A stretch of 64,000 nucleotides of DNA from CAVLDP01 sp963661945 (GCA_963661945.1 CAVLDP010000006.1:1-64000), one strand, 5' to 3'. Positions 1 through 8,996 are shown, counted from the stretch's first letter. Program-made: numbers and translations. Notes: generated by a model from the sequence alone, not told the origin.

Positions 1-2
1 CT

Positions 3-524
3 AACATAGTACAAAGAGTTGCTACCGCTATTAAAAATGCAGAAAGCGTCAGCACTCCTATAGACAATGGTACTGTAACTTTTACATTTGGGGATAAGAC
101 ATGGTCTGTTAAGAAAGGCACAACGTGGGATCAGTTTCTTAGTGCACCTGAAAACGAATTCGTTTGGACCGTTCAAAATAGCAATCGCATAATGGATATT
201 ACTAACTGGAAAAAATTAGGTCGATCTGACGAAATCACGGCAGGTGAATTTGGGGAAGATTACCATTTATTCTATAGAATACAAACTGACCAAGGTTATG
301 ATGCGAAGAGTTATATGACCGATGTGCCATCACATGTAGAATGGAATAACATAATTTACTATTACGAAAATTACAACACCGACAACCAGTTCATCAAAGT
401 CGATTCCGAGCATGATAATAAAATAGTAAGCACCAACGACGATAGAACTAACGGAGCCCTATACTTAGTAAATTCTAATGGTGACAAGCTATCTTCTATC
501 AATAGGCTCTTGCAATCGCGCTAA
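3..524 (+). CDS. C-terminal part of an unrecognised, probably accessory protein (5' end outside window)
   Basis: The frame is open from the first bases of the window and ends at a stop at 522-524, leaving 173 residues. I do not recognise the protein. An early stretch reads TVTFTFGDKTWSVKKGTTW (residues 23-41); the pattern beta-strand, then 'G.TW', recalls short domains seen in phage-tail and surface proteins of Clostridia, but this is only a resemblance. The rest is polar and rich in Asn, Asp and Tyr, suggesting an exported or particle-associated protein. Lysine codons are 6 AAA to 4 AAG, unlike the AAG-dominated neighbours, which hints at transfer. Its last ~9 codons overlap the 3' end of the converging histidine kinase gene with no terminator between, so the native end may have been lost. 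Confidence 0.55.
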   Translation, partial: NIVQRVATAIKNAESVSTPIDNGTVTFTFGDKTWSVKKGTTWDQFLSAPENEFVWTVQNSNRIMDITNWKKLGRSDEITAGEFGEDYHLFYRIQTDQGYDAKSYMTDVPSHVEWNNIIYYYENYNTDNQFIKVDSEHDNKIVSTNDDRTNGALYLVNSNGDKLSSINRLLQSR

Positions 525-3351
525 GCAGCTCCTCTACCTGAATTGGCTTTGCGATATGTCCATCCATTCCTGCGTCATAGGCATTCTTCTTGTCTTCCTC
601 GAAGGCATTGGCTGTTAGGGCAAGAATCGGGATAGAGGACTTCTTCTCATCTTCCATGGTACGAATTCTCTTCGTAGCCTCGTAGCCATTCATATTCGGC
701 ATCTGTACATCCATAAGGATGAGGTCATAATAATAATCCCCTGCTGCATCAAGCATCTCGATGCATTTTTGACCATCCTCGGCACGCTCCACCGAAAAGC
801 CCTCTTCTGTAAGTATCTCAATCGCAATCTCCGCATTCAGTTCATTATCCTCAGCGAGCAGAATTCGCATCTCTCTAGGATTTACGATGAATGGATTTTC
901 CTCCCTACGATTCTCCTCAATCTCATGCAAAGCTTCATCCGTTGCAATACGAAGAGTTAGAAGAACTGTAATCTTCGTTCCAACTCCAAGTTCACTCTCT
1001 ACCGAAATATCGCCCTGCATCAAGTCAACTAAGTTCTTCACAATCGGCATGCCCAGTCCCGTTCCAATCACGCGACTCTCTGTCGTAGTCTTCTCTCTGG
1101 CGAAATTCTCGAAGATATGTGGCAGGAAGTCCTCAGACATACCAATGCCCGTATCCTCCACGCAGATAGAATAGCTTGCATAGCCGTCTCGGTCGCACGG
1201 AAGCTCCTCCATAGACAGGGTAACCTTTCCGCCAGGATTCGTATACTTCATGGAATTACTTACGATATTTAGGAAAATCTCACGAACCTTCACAAGATCG
1301 CAGAAGACATTCTCATGTGTCACAGTTCCTTCAATAGTGAAGGTCAGATTCCTCTCCTTCATCTGTTCTGCAAATACGGCGAACATACCATTTCTGAATT
1401 CAAGGATATTCTGTGGTGCTTCATTCAGACTGGTCTCACCATTTTCAATGCTTGCCATCTCCAGAATATTATTGATTAGGTCGAGTAGATAATTGCTGGA
1501 ATAATCAATCTTGGAGAGATAATCCTCTGCCTTGTCCGGATTGTCAAGATTCTTCCGAAGGAGATTCACAAAACCAATAATCGCATTCATAGGTGTACGA
1601 ATATCATGTGACATATTGAAGAGAAAGGCTGTCTTCGCATTACTTGCAATCTCTGCCTTCTCCAGGGCTTCATTTAACTCTTCCTGCTTCCTCTGCTCCT
1701 CCTCCGCTCTCTTGGCCAGGGAATGCGACCTCATAAGAATAGCAAGGATTAGGAGGCCAACCACGAGCAGTAGCGTCAGAGAGACAAAGAGAATGTTATC
1801 TGAAATAAAATCCGCAAAGGTATAAGTATAAAGGGCAGACGTATATTGGTAGGAAAGTGTCACTGCGTAATCGCTGCCAATCCGCTCCAGACCTCGATTC
1901 ACTAGTAGAAGCAGGGATATATTATCCTCAGCCAGGCCAAAATATAGCTCTGCTGATTGACCAAGCTGCTGAAGTGACAGCATAGAGAAGGAACTATTCT
2001 CCAGAATTGCTCTCGCCCTTGGTCCATTAATTACCGTAGAGTCTACTTCCCCAGACTTGACTGCAAGTAAACAGTCCTCGATAGAATCATAGAAGACAAG
2101 CTCTGCATCCGGATACAAATCCCTCACATAATTATACTGCATCATATTATTCTCATTGATGGCGATGCGAGAAGTCTTGGCCTCTGTGTAATCTCCCATA
2201 TAGACAAGATTCATATTGGAAGACGTTATCGTAGTCGACCGGTCAATCTCGTCTTGTTCGAGATACCAAGAGGATCCTCCTACCGGAAATGCGACATCAA
2301 TATAGCCATTCTTCACCGCACTAACCATGTCCGTATAATTATCATAGGCAATATATTTGACCGAGAGCCTATTCGTCAGATCAAGTTCTGTAAGCATCGC
2401 ATTGAAGAGGTCAACCAGCACACCTGTCGCTTCTCCCTCTTCATTTGAATCACTATAAGGCAGATAATTCGTAAGATAACCCACGCGAATATAGGAATGA
2501 GTCGAGAGCCAGTTTTCTTCCTTCTCAGTCAGCTGACTTCCGATGGCTGAATCGGAGAACCAGGCCACCTGTAATCGTTCTCTGTAATATGGGTCCATCT
2601 CAGAGAGAGTTGTCTGTGCCTGATTCAGATCCTCGAGCAAATCCTCCCTTTCATCATTTACCGCAAGATAATAGGACTCCTCTCCAACCAGCGCAACAGG
2701 AAGCAAATCATCGCTATCCGACACGTTATTATCTGTCGATACGATTCCATCAATCTGGCCGGATGCAAGGGCATCATCCCTATCCTCAAAATCATCATAA
2801 TAGACAATCTCAGCATCAGGAGCATTCTCATTCAACCAATCCTCCAGATAATCCGTCATCAGATTATCTGAAATTGCACCGATCTTCTTGCCTGATAGAG
2901 TAGATAAATCCATGGAGCTAATCGATGTGTTGCTTGCAGACTTATAGATGTAATATTTCTCATAGCCCATCTCATCTTCCGGAAAGAGAAGATAATTCTC
3001 TCGTTCCGTCGTCTCCGAAACGCCAGCCATAATATCAATATCACCCCGAAGAAGCATGGCATATAGGTCAGCCCAATCTCCGTAGACGTAATCATACTTC
3101 CAGCCTGTATAATTCGAGATAGTCTGAAGATATTCATAGCTGTAGCCACTCTTCTCCTGCTGATCTAAGCAACCCTCCTGGAAATTATCGCTCTTATAGT
3201 AGCCCACGCGAACCGTCTTCGAGGCTGCCTCCACTGTAAGTGGAAGAGATCCGCTAGCAACAAAAGTGCTAACAATACAAAGTACTAAGATTAGAAGCAT
3301 TCGCTTCCGAAAAGCTATCCAATTCACTCTATGAGACTTCATCTTATGCAT
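499..3351 (-). CDS. Hybrid sensor histidine kinase with two periplasmic-binding-like sensor domains and a receiver (BvgS-like layout)
   Basis: A 950-residue membrane sensor. Order: signal/membrane segment (~16-42); two SBP_bac_3-like solute-binding domains (~45-265 and ~288-505) that would sit outside the cell; membrane segment (~518-540); short coiled coil; HisKA with phospho-acceptor His582 in NMSHDIRTPMNAIIGF; HATPase with EDTGIGMS (~732-739) and a GTGLGMPIVK G2 box; receiver domain (~828-950) with Asp881 in LILMDVQMPNMNG and Lys935. There is no Hpt domain, so a separate phosphotransfer protein is needed. The start has GGAG six bases upstream. Family knowledge says such domains often bind amino acids; the ligand here is unknown, though an amino-acid symporter gene is divergent to it. 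No cognate regulator is adjacent. Confidence 0.9.
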   Translation of the reverse strand: MHKMKSHRVNWIAFRKRMLLILVLCIVSTFVASGSLPLTVEAASKTVRVGYYKSDNFQEGCLDQQEKSGYSYEYLQTISNYTGWKYDYVYGDWADLYAMLLRGDIDIMAGVSETTERENYLLFPEDEMGYEKYYIYKSASNTSISSMDLSTLSGKKIGAISDNLMTDYLEDWLNENAPDAEIVYYDDFEDRDDALASGQIDGIVSTDNNVSDSDDLLPVALVGEESYYLAVNDEREDLLEDLNQAQTTLSEMDPYYRERLQVAWFSDSAIGSQLTEKEENWLSTHSYIRVGYLTNYLPYSDSNEEGEATGVLVDLFNAMLTELDLTNRLSVKYIAYDNYTDMVSAVKNGYIDVAFPVGGSSWYLEQDEIDRSTTITSSNMNLVYMGDYTEAKTSRIAINENNMMQYNYVRDLYPDAELVFYDSIEDCLLAVKSGEVDSTVINGPRARAILENSSFSMLSLQQLGQSAELYFGLAEDNISLLLLVNRGLERIGSDYAVTLSYQYTSALYTYTFADFISDNILFVSLTLLLVVGLLILAILMRSHSLAKRAEEEQRKQEELNEALEKAEIASNAKTAFLFNMSHDIRTPMNAIIGFVNLLRKNLDNPDKAEDYLSKIDYSSNYLLDLINNILEMASIENGETSLNEAPQNILEFRNGMFAVFAEQMKERNLTFTIEGTVTHENVFCDLVKVREIFLNIVSNSMKYTNPGGKVTLSMEELPCDRDGYASYSICVEDTGIGMSEDFLPHIFENFAREKTTTESRVIGTGLGMPIVKNLVDLMQGDISVESELGVGTKITVLLTLRIATDEALHEIEENRREENPFIVNPREMRILLAEDNELNAEIAIEILTEEGFSVERAEDGQKCIEMLDAAGDYYYDLILMDVQMPNMNGYEATKRIRTMEDEKKSSIPILALTANAFEEDKKNAYDAGMDGHIAKPIQVEELLSAIARAY

Positions 3352-3444
3352 TTATTGCTCCATTTTCTAAAATACACACATCACTAACTCTATTTTATTA
3401 CTTTCCTTACGAAACATAAATAAAAACAAGTGAATTTCATTCAA

Positions 3445-3473
3445 TTGACAGTTGAATAATGGGAGGGTACACT
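3445..3473 (+). promoter_or_regulatory. Sigma-A promoter of the AGCS symporter gene
   Basis: TTGACA at 3445-3450 is a perfect -35. Seventeen bases later TACACT (3468-3473) serves as -10. Transcription would start near 3480, a few bases before the hairpin at 3485. Confidence 0.65.
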
Positions 3474-3484
3474 TATTTATGGCA

Positions 3485-3514
3485 AAGGCGTCTCTTATTG
3501 CTAAGGGACGCCTT
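3485..3514 (+). promoter_or_regulatory. Leader stem-loop at the 5' end of the AGCS transcript
   Basis: The arms AAGGCGTCTCTTA (3485-3497) and TAAGGGACGCCTT (3502-3514) pair over 13 bp with one G-U pair around a TTGC loop. It starts about five bases after the predicted transcription start and ends 12 bases before the Shine-Dalgarno (3527-3530). No T-run follows, so it is not an ordinary terminator. It could stabilise the mRNA or modulate expression; no known riboswitch class was recognised. Confidence 0.6.
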
Positions 3515-3538
3515 AATCTATGCTATGGAGTATTGAAA

Positions 3539-4921
3539 ATGAATATCGCAAATATCATCGCAAGTATTGATAATTTTGTGTGGGGACCGGTTATGCTGAT
3601 CCTCCTCGTCGGAACGGGAGTCTTCCTGACCATTCGCACACGCGCCCTGGCCTGGCGGAATCTCGGCTACGCCATCAAGAGAACTCTCAGCCGCGATTCT
3701 AGAAAGAAGGGAGATGGTCAGGGTGACATCTCTCCATTTGCTGCCCTGACAACAGCACTCGCAGCCACTATCGGAACCGGTAATATCGTCGGTGTAGCAA
3801 CTGCTATGGTCTCAGGCGGACCGGGTGCCCTAGTATGGATGTGGCTATCCGCAGCCTTTGGTATCACCTCAAAGTTCAGCGAATGCATGCTCTCCATCAA
3901 GTATCGTGAGGTAAATGAAGCCGGCGAAATGACCGGAGGACCAATGTATGTCATGAAGAAGGCCTTCAAGCATCAGAAGATTGGATGCATCTTAGGGCTT
4001 CTATTTGCGATATTTACCGTACTTGCTTCCTTTGGTATTGGCAATTTAACACAGGCGAATTCCATTTCATCTTCTCTGAATTCGACCTTTCATATACCAA
4101 CCTGGGTTAGCGGAATCTTCATTACCGTCCTGGTGCTTATCATCGTAGTTGGCGGTATTCAATCCATCTCAAAGGTATCCTCCATTGTCGTACCACTTAT
4201 GGCCATCTGCTATATGGCAGCCGGCCTTATCGTTATCATCGGTAACTACAGGAATCTGCCTTCTGGCATTGCCATGATCTTTGAGATGGCCTTCTGCCCA
4301 CAGTCTGTAGCAGGCGGAGTGGCGGGTTCCATCACAGCCTCCATGATGAATGCCATGCGATACGGTGTCGCAAGGGGTGTCTTCTCCAATGAAGCTGGAA
4401 TGGGTTCTGCCGCAATCACAGCTTGTGCCGCCAAGACAGATTCCCCAGTTGGACAGGGTTATATCAATATGACTGGAACCTTCTGGGATACCATCGTCGT
4501 ATGTACGATTACTGGTCTGTGCATCGCATCCTCCGGTGTACTGGGAACTGTCGATGCAAATGGTGAGCTTATCACAGGAGCCACGCTTACTATCCTGGCC
4601 TTCAAATCCGTACTTGGCGAGGCGGGTGCCATCCTAGTATCCATCTCGATTGCCTTCTTCGCCTTCTCCACCATCTTGGGCTGGGAATATCATGGCGAGA
4701 AAGCTCTGGAGTTTCTCTGCAAGAGTCCGAAATACAACATGGTCTATCGCATTATATTCTCTCTAATTGCTTTCCTCGGATGCACTACATCCCTTCAGAT
4801 TGTATGGAACTTCTCGGATATTGCAAACGCACTTATGGCTATTCCAAATCTTATCTGCCTGCTTCGTCTCTCAGGCGAAATAGCACATGATATGATGGAA
4901 TATCAAGACCACATCCGATAA
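3539..4921 (+). CDS. Alanine/glycine:cation symporter (AGCS) family protein
   Basis: An integral membrane transporter of about 460 residues, importing a small neutral amino acid (alanine, glycine or similar) with sodium or protons. The family signature region AATIGTGNIVGVATAM and the following GGPGALVWMWLSAAFG are present, as are many hydrophobic spans. I start at 3539 (MNIANIIASIDNF) because GGAG at 3527-3530 lies eight bases upstream; the longer frame from 3452 would begin inside the promoter and leader hairpin. The 3' end overlaps the converging PucR-type gene by 19 bases. Substrate cannot be decided from sequence. The nearby kinase with solute-binding domains and the PucR regulator fit local control of nitrogen or amino-acid use, which is inference. 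Confidence 0.9.
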   Translation: MNIANIIASIDNFVWGPVMLILLVGTGVFLTIRTRALAWRNLGYAIKRTLSRDSRKKGDGQGDISPFAALTTALAATIGTGNIVGVATAMVSGGPGALVWMWLSAAFGITSKFSECMLSIKYREVNEAGEMTGGPMYVMKKAFKHQKIGCILGLLFAIFTVLASFGIGNLTQANSISSSLNSTFHIPTWVSGIFITVLVLIIVVGGIQSISKVSSIVVPLMAICYMAAGLIVIIGNYRNLPSGIAMIFEMAFCPQSVAGGVAGSITASMMNAMRYGVARGVFSNEAGMGSAAITACAAKTDSPVGQGYINMTGTFWDTIVVCTITGLCIASSGVLGTVDANGELITGATLTILAFKSVLGEAGAILVSISIAFFAFSTILGWEYHGEKALEFLCKSPKYNMVYRIIFSLIAFLGCTTSLQIVWNFSDIANALMAIPNLICLLRLSGEIAHDMMEYQDHIR

Positions 4922-6060
4922 AGCATGCAGGATAGATAATATTCCATTCTCTCCTGACCGGATTCCAAATCAGTACCAAGTAATTCCTTGATCTTATTCA
5001 TGCGATATACAATGGTATTCTTGTGCGAGTACAGCTCTTCTGACACCCTGGCCACGGAGCCACCATACTCTAGGTACAAGCGAAAGGTCTCAAGGAGCTG
5101 CCCATCATGGTCCCGATCATAATCTATGATTGGGGCCAATTTTTCTATCCCCATTTCCTGCTTAATAAGAGAATCCGTGATGGAATAGAGGGCTCTCTCC
5201 AATCCCATCTCATCGAATCGTATATGAGGCTTCCCCTGCTTTCTTGCCGCAAGAACCGCATATTTGGCCCTCTCGTATGTGATATGCACCATTGAGACAT
5301 CATATACTGCAGATCCCTCTCCAACATAGATTTGCTTCTCCGGCATTCTCCTCTTGGCCCTCTCTAGGAAACCACGAATAATAGCCTCCTTATCCTCTTC
5401 TCCAACTGCATTCAGTATCAGGATGAAATATCCATCGTAATAGTAGAAATGAGCATTGTGGGAAATGTTCTCAAGATAAATCTGGAGGCGGTAGCCAATC
5501 CTTCTTCGATCCATGGAATCCATCGAATCAAGATCTTCTGTCGTAAATAACACAGCCTGAAACTTGCCATCCGTATCAAAGGATGCCGATAGCTCCTCTC
5601 TGTATTCTGTCACAAGTTCTGGATGCTCTATCGCCTTGGTGAAGGCTTCTGAAATCTTGGTATCTGTCGCTGTCTGCAGGAAGATAAGTGCGGTAATATC
5701 CTTGATCATCTCGGACATGGCAATATCCCATGGCACCGTCATCAGCGGCAAATCAACTTCATTACAATAGGAAATCACAGAAGGTGGAATCTCATACAGA
5801 TAGAATCCCGTATTTACAATCAAACCTGAAGAATGATGCTCGTCGAGAATCTGCACCAGCTCTAAGAGCTTCTCTTCCGTATCAAAGCCAAGTCCTGTTG
5901 TAACCACGAGCTCCTTGCCCTTGAAGTTCTTCGTAATGATCGTGTCCTCTATCATCAGGAGCCAGGAAATGGAATTGGCCCAGCCATGTTCTCCAGCGAT
6001 CAGCTTCATATCATACTTATCGCGCCCCGTAATCAGCATATCCTCAATCGTATATCCCAT
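4903..6060 (-). CDS. PucR family transcriptional regulator
   Basis: A 385-residue DNA-binding regulator. The N-terminal PucR domain (~1-125) is clear from LIAGEHGWANSISWLLMIEDTI and the GKELVVTTGLGF stretch. A central GGDEF-like fold region follows. The C-terminal PucR-type helix-turn-helix (~325-380) contains LYLEYGGSVARVSEELYSH and NTIVYRMNKIKELLG. Family members regulate purine, amino-acid or aromatic-acid genes, often their neighbours. AAAGGAGG lies just upstream of the ATG. A TATAAT at 6081-6086 would give a very short leader. A TTGTGA-N5-TCACAA palindrome lies just upstream and is a candidate autoregulatory operator, shared with the divergent 54-residue gene. Confidence 0.9.
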   Translation of the reverse strand: MGYTIEDMLITGRDKYDMKLIAGEHGWANSISWLLMIEDTIITKNFKGKELVVTTGLGFDTEEKLLELVQILDEHHSSGLIVNTGFYLYEIPPSVISYCNEVDLPLMTVPWDIAMSEMIKDITALIFLQTATDTKISEAFTKAIEHPELVTEYREELSASFDTDGKFQAVLFTTEDLDSMDSMDRRRIGYRLQIYLENISHNAHFYYYDGYFILILNAVGEEDKEAIIRGFLERAKRRMPEKQIYVGEGSAVYDVSMVHITYERAKYAVLAARKQGKPHIRFDEMGLERALYSITDSLIKQEMGIEKLAPIIDYDRDHDGQLLETFRLYLEYGGSVARVSEELYSHKNTIVYRMNKIKELLGTDLESGQERMEYYLSCMLYRMWS

Positions 6061-6096
6061 GCTTTACCTCCTTTTTCTTCATTATAGCACGAACTA

Positions 6097-6113
6097 TTGT
6101 GACGTCATCACAA
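6097..6113. promoter_or_regulatory. Palindromic operator candidate between pucR-like gene and small ORF
   Basis: TTGTGA (6097-6102), five bases, TCACAA (6108-6113) is a perfect 6-bp inverted repeat. It lies just upstream of a TATAAT (minus strand, 6081-6086) for the PucR-type gene, where a bound protein would overlap RNA polymerase. The half sites resemble CRP/FNR-type sites but the spacing is one base short of TGTGA-N6-TCACA. Confidence 0.5.
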
Positions 6114-6195
6114 AACTTTCCCATTTTTTCTTGATTATAACCCATAGATTTGGTTTTTTATCGTGATAGAATGAAATCATAAAGGAGGTGTTCTT

Positions 6196-6360
6196 ATGAT
6201 GACAGCAGCTAATTATGGATTCTATATTGAGCCTACACCAGTTCCAGAGTGGATTCGTGCAGAGAGATACGATTATTGTGATAACTTCTTCGAGGAGCCT
6301 AAGCATATTCATTTCATCAGAGACTTCTTCCGCAAGTTATTCCACACTAGCTTAATCTAA
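6196..6360 (+). CDS. Unrecognised 54-residue small protein
   Basis: ATG at 6196 is preceded by a near-perfect ribosome site AAAGGAGGTG (6181-6190), and the frame stops at 6358-6360. The product begins MMTAANYGFYIEPTPVPEW, has a tyrosine- and acid-rich middle (ERYDYCDNFFEEP) and ends in a basic-aromatic segment (HIHFIRDFFRKLFHTSLI) that could form an amphipathic, membrane-touching helix. Codon use (AAG for Lys, GAG with TTC) matches the host. It has its own terminator at 6395-6437. It diverges from the PucR-type gene across 135 bases with a palindrome, so the regulator may control it. I do not recognise a family and assign no function. ATG-ATG gives two possible starts one codon apart. Confidence 0.7.
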   Translation: MMTAANYGFYIEPTPVPEWIRAERYDYCDNFFEEPKHIHFIRDFFRKLFHTSLI

Positions 6361-6394
6361 GCTAGATTTCTAATATTCCTTTTATACTTTTACT

Positions 6395-6437
6395 AAGAAA
6401 GCCAAGGATTCGCATTTCGCGAGCCCTTGGCTTTCTT
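6395..6437. terminator. Bidirectional terminator between small ORF and DUF1846 gene
   Basis: AAGAAAGCCAAGG (6395-6407) pairs perfectly with CCTTGGCTTTCTT (6425-6437), and an inner TTCGC/GCGAG pairing extends it. A/T-rich flanks on both sides suit termination of both converging genes. Confidence 0.8.
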
Positions 6438-6446
6438 GTGTCTATA

Positions 6447-7934
6447 TTATCCTCTATGGTAGAGGCGGTTTGCCTCTTCATACTTTGGCTCGCAGGTCAT
6501 CTGCACGCCAAGCTTCTTGAACATCGTCGTATCTACCTGAGACAGAATCACTGTCGAGTGAGCATCACAGCCTCGAAGAAGTGGAATGGCCTCAAGTGCC
6601 TTGGCCGCCTTCTCGTTATTCGATGCTGAGGTAGACAGTGCAATCAGTACTTCATCTGTATGAAGTCTAGGATTGGTGCCTCCCAGATATTCTGTCTTGA
6701 GCTTCTGAATAGGCTCCAGCGCTTCTGCAGATACCAGATCCAGTTCCTGATCAATCCCCGAAAGTGCCTTCAGCGCATTCATAAGGCAGGAAGCAGATGC
6801 ACCAAGCAGAGTACCAGTCTTACCTGTCACGATGCGACCATCCGGAAGTTCAAGTGCAACTGCAGGTCCTGCAGTAACTTCCTCCTTCAGAAGTGCCGCA
6901 GGAATAACCTTGCGATAACTAACATCAATATTGGCCTGATTCAGCAGGAGCTCTAACTTGTAGATATTCTCCTTGGTATCTCCCTTGACCTTCTTCTCGA
7001 CAAGGGCCTTGTAGTATCTACGAATAATCTCCTTGCGAGAAGCCTCACAACAGATTTCATCGTCGATAATGCAGTTACCTGCCATATTCACACCCATGTC
7101 TGTAGGTGACTTGTACATACTCTCGCCAGCGATCATCTTGAACATTGACTCAAGCACAGGGAAGACCTCGATATCCCTATTATAATTCACCGTTGTCTCG
7201 CCATAGGCTTCCAGATGGAATGGGTCAATCATATTTAGATCATTAAGATCTGCTGTAGCAGCCTCATAAGCTAAGTTCACTGGATGCTTCAGCGGAATAT
7301 TCCAGATTGGGAAGGTCTCAAACTTGGCATAGCCAGCCTTCACACCTCTCTTATACTCATGATAGAGCTGAGACAGGCAAGTAGCCATCTTACCAGATCC
7401 AGGACCTGGAGCGGTAACGACTACGAGTGGTCTTGTTGTCTCGATATATTCATTCTTGCCATAGCCCTCATCACTAACGATGCGAGCGACATCATTCGGA
7501 TAGCCTGGAATATTGTAGAGCTTGTAGGATTTGATACCCAGATTTGCAAGCTTGGCCTGGAAGGCATCTGCCTCCGGTTGGCCCTGATATCTTGTCACGC
7601 AGACAGAGCCAACATAGAGTCCAACTCCAGTAAAGGAGTCAATTAGACGAAGAACATCGACATCATAGGTAATGCCATAGTCTCCGCGGACCTTATTACT
7701 TGCGATATCATCTGCAGAAATTGCAATTACAATCTCTGCCTGGTCCTTGAGCTGGAGAAGCATCTGCAGCTTCGAATCCGGCTCAAAGCCCGGAAGAACT
7801 CTCGATGCATGATAATCATCGAATAGCTTACCGCCAAACTCCAGATAGAGCTTATTATCGAACTTACTGATACGCTCTCTAATATGCTCCGACTGCATCT
7901 TCAGGTATTTATCATTATCAAATCCAATTTTCAT
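6447..7934 (-). CDS. DUF1846 domain-containing protein
   Basis: A 495-residue cytoplasmic protein of the conserved DUF1846 family, common in Clostridia and Lactobacillales. The start MKIGFDNDKYLKMQSEHI and the internal FGGKLFDDYHASRVLPGF and TAPGPGSGKMATCLSQLYHE segments are characteristic. The last contains a glycine-rich GPGSGK, suggesting a nucleotide or phosphate-binding loop, but no activity is established that I can name. I use the ATG at 7934; a TTG five codons upstream would be needed for a longer form and is less likely. It lies 30 bases after ilvE on the same strand and is probably cotranscribed. The terminator at 6395-6437 ends the unit. Confidence 0.88.
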   Translation of the reverse strand: MKIGFDNDKYLKMQSEHIRERISKFDNKLYLEFGGKLFDDYHASRVLPGFEPDSKLQMLLQLKDQAEIVIAISADDIASNKVRGDYGITYDVDVLRLIDSFTGVGLYVGSVCVTRYQGQPEADAFQAKLANLGIKSYKLYNIPGYPNDVARIVSDEGYGKNEYIETTRPLVVVTAPGPGSGKMATCLSQLYHEYKRGVKAGYAKFETFPIWNIPLKHPVNLAYEAATADLNDLNMIDPFHLEAYGETTVNYNRDIEVFPVLESMFKMIAGESMYKSPTDMGVNMAGNCIIDDEICCEASRKEIIRRYYKALVEKKVKGDTKENIYKLELLLNQANIDVSYRKVIPAALLKEEVTAGPAVALELPDGRIVTGKTGTLLGASASCLMNALKALSGIDQELDLVSAEALEPIQKLKTEYLGGTNPRLHTDEVLIALSTSASNNEKAAKALEAIPLLRGCDAHSTVILSQVDTTMFKKLGVQMTCEPKYEEANRLYHRG

Positions 7935-7964
7935 TCCACAACCATCCAAAATAAAATTTATCTA

Positions 7965-8996
7965 TTATTCATGCATAATCTCATGAACCCAGCCTTCTGG
8001 TCCCTCGATATGTCCCATCTGAATACCGGTTAAGGTATCGTATAGCTTCTTCGTCACAGGGCCCATATCTTCCATACCACTTGGTATACAAATCTCCTTG
8101 CCATGATCATTGATCTTACCAATTGGTGAAATAACTGCTGCTGTTCCACAAAGTCCTGCTTCTGCGAAATCAGATAACTCGTCAAAGTATACTTCACGAT
8201 TCTCTACTTCCATGCCAAGATACTGCTCAGCAACGACCATCAGAGAACGACGAGTAATAGAAGGAAGGATTGAATTAGACTTCGGTGTGACGAATTTATT
8301 GTCCTTCGTGATGAAGATGAAGTTCGCGCCACCGGTCTCTTCAACCTTGGTTCTAGTTGCAGGATCAAGATACATATTCTCATCAAATCCAAGCTCATGT
8401 GCTTCTACGATGTTATGAAGAGACATCGCATAGTTAAGACCTGCCTTGATATCACCAGTTCCACGAGGTGCTGCACGATCCACATCAGACACACGAATCG
8501 TAATAGGCTTAGCACCGCCCTTGAAATATGGGCCAACTGGTGTCACCAGAATTCTAAACTGATACTCATCTGCTGGCTTAACACCGATGACAGAATTGGT
8601 ACCAATCATAAATGGACGAATATAGAGTGTAGCACCAGAACCATATGGTGGTACCCATGCTGCATTGGCCTTCACAACCTGCTCTACAGCCTCTACGAAC
8701 TTGTCCTCTGGAAATGGTGGCATCATCAGTCTCTCGCAAGAATCAGCCATACGCTTGGCATTAAGATCTGGGCGGAAGCATACAATCCTGCCATCCTCTG
8801 TAGTATATGCCTTCAGGCCTTCAAAGCAGGCCTGGCAATAATGAAATACGCAAGCACATTCATTCAGCACAAGATTCGGATCAGAGATAATCTGTCCCTC
8901 TTCCCACTTGCCATTCTTGTAATTTGCTACATATCTGTAGTCAGCAATCTGGTAACCAAAGCCTAAGTTACCCCAGTCAATGTCTTTCTTTTCCAT
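7965..8996 (-). CDS. ilvE: Branched-chain amino acid aminotransferase
   Basis: A 343-residue, PLP-dependent class IV aminotransferase that moves the amino group between glutamate and the 2-keto acids of leucine, isoleucine and valine. Seen: NECACVFHYCQACFEGLKAY near the N-terminus, the GDIKAGLNYA segment carrying the probable PLP lysine, and EETGGANFIF. Length and the N-terminal form (DWGNLGFGYQIADYRY) fit the long BCAT-II subgroup. A GGAGG site precedes the start, somewhat distant. It is cotranscribed with the DUF1846 gene. The other branched-chain genes are in a separate operon at 27-31.6 kb. Confidence 0.93.
   Translation of the reverse strand: MEKKDIDWGNLGFGYQIADYRYVANYKNGKWEEGQIISDPNLVLNECACVFHYCQACFEGLKAYTTEDGRIVCFRPDLNAKRMADSCERLMMPPFPEDKFVEAVEQVVKANAAWVPPYGSGATLYIRPFMIGTNSVIGVKPADEYQFRILVTPVGPYFKGGAKPITIRVSDVDRAAPRGTGDIKAGLNYAMSLHNIVEAHELGFDENMYLDPATRTKVEETGGANFIFITKDNKFVTPKSNSILPSITRRSLMVVAEQYLGMEVENREVYFDELSDFAEAGLCGTAAVISPIGKINDHGKEICIPSGMEDMGPVTKKLYDTLTGIQMGHIEGPEGWVHEIMHE

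Noticed and set aside
3452..3538. A longer N-terminus for the AGCS symporter
   Set aside because: It begins inside the promoter and encodes the leader hairpin; the ATG at 3539 has the ribosome site.
3474..3538. Glycine or other riboswitch before the symporter
   Set aside because: The leader is ~60 bases with a single hairpin and lacks the conserved cores of known classes.
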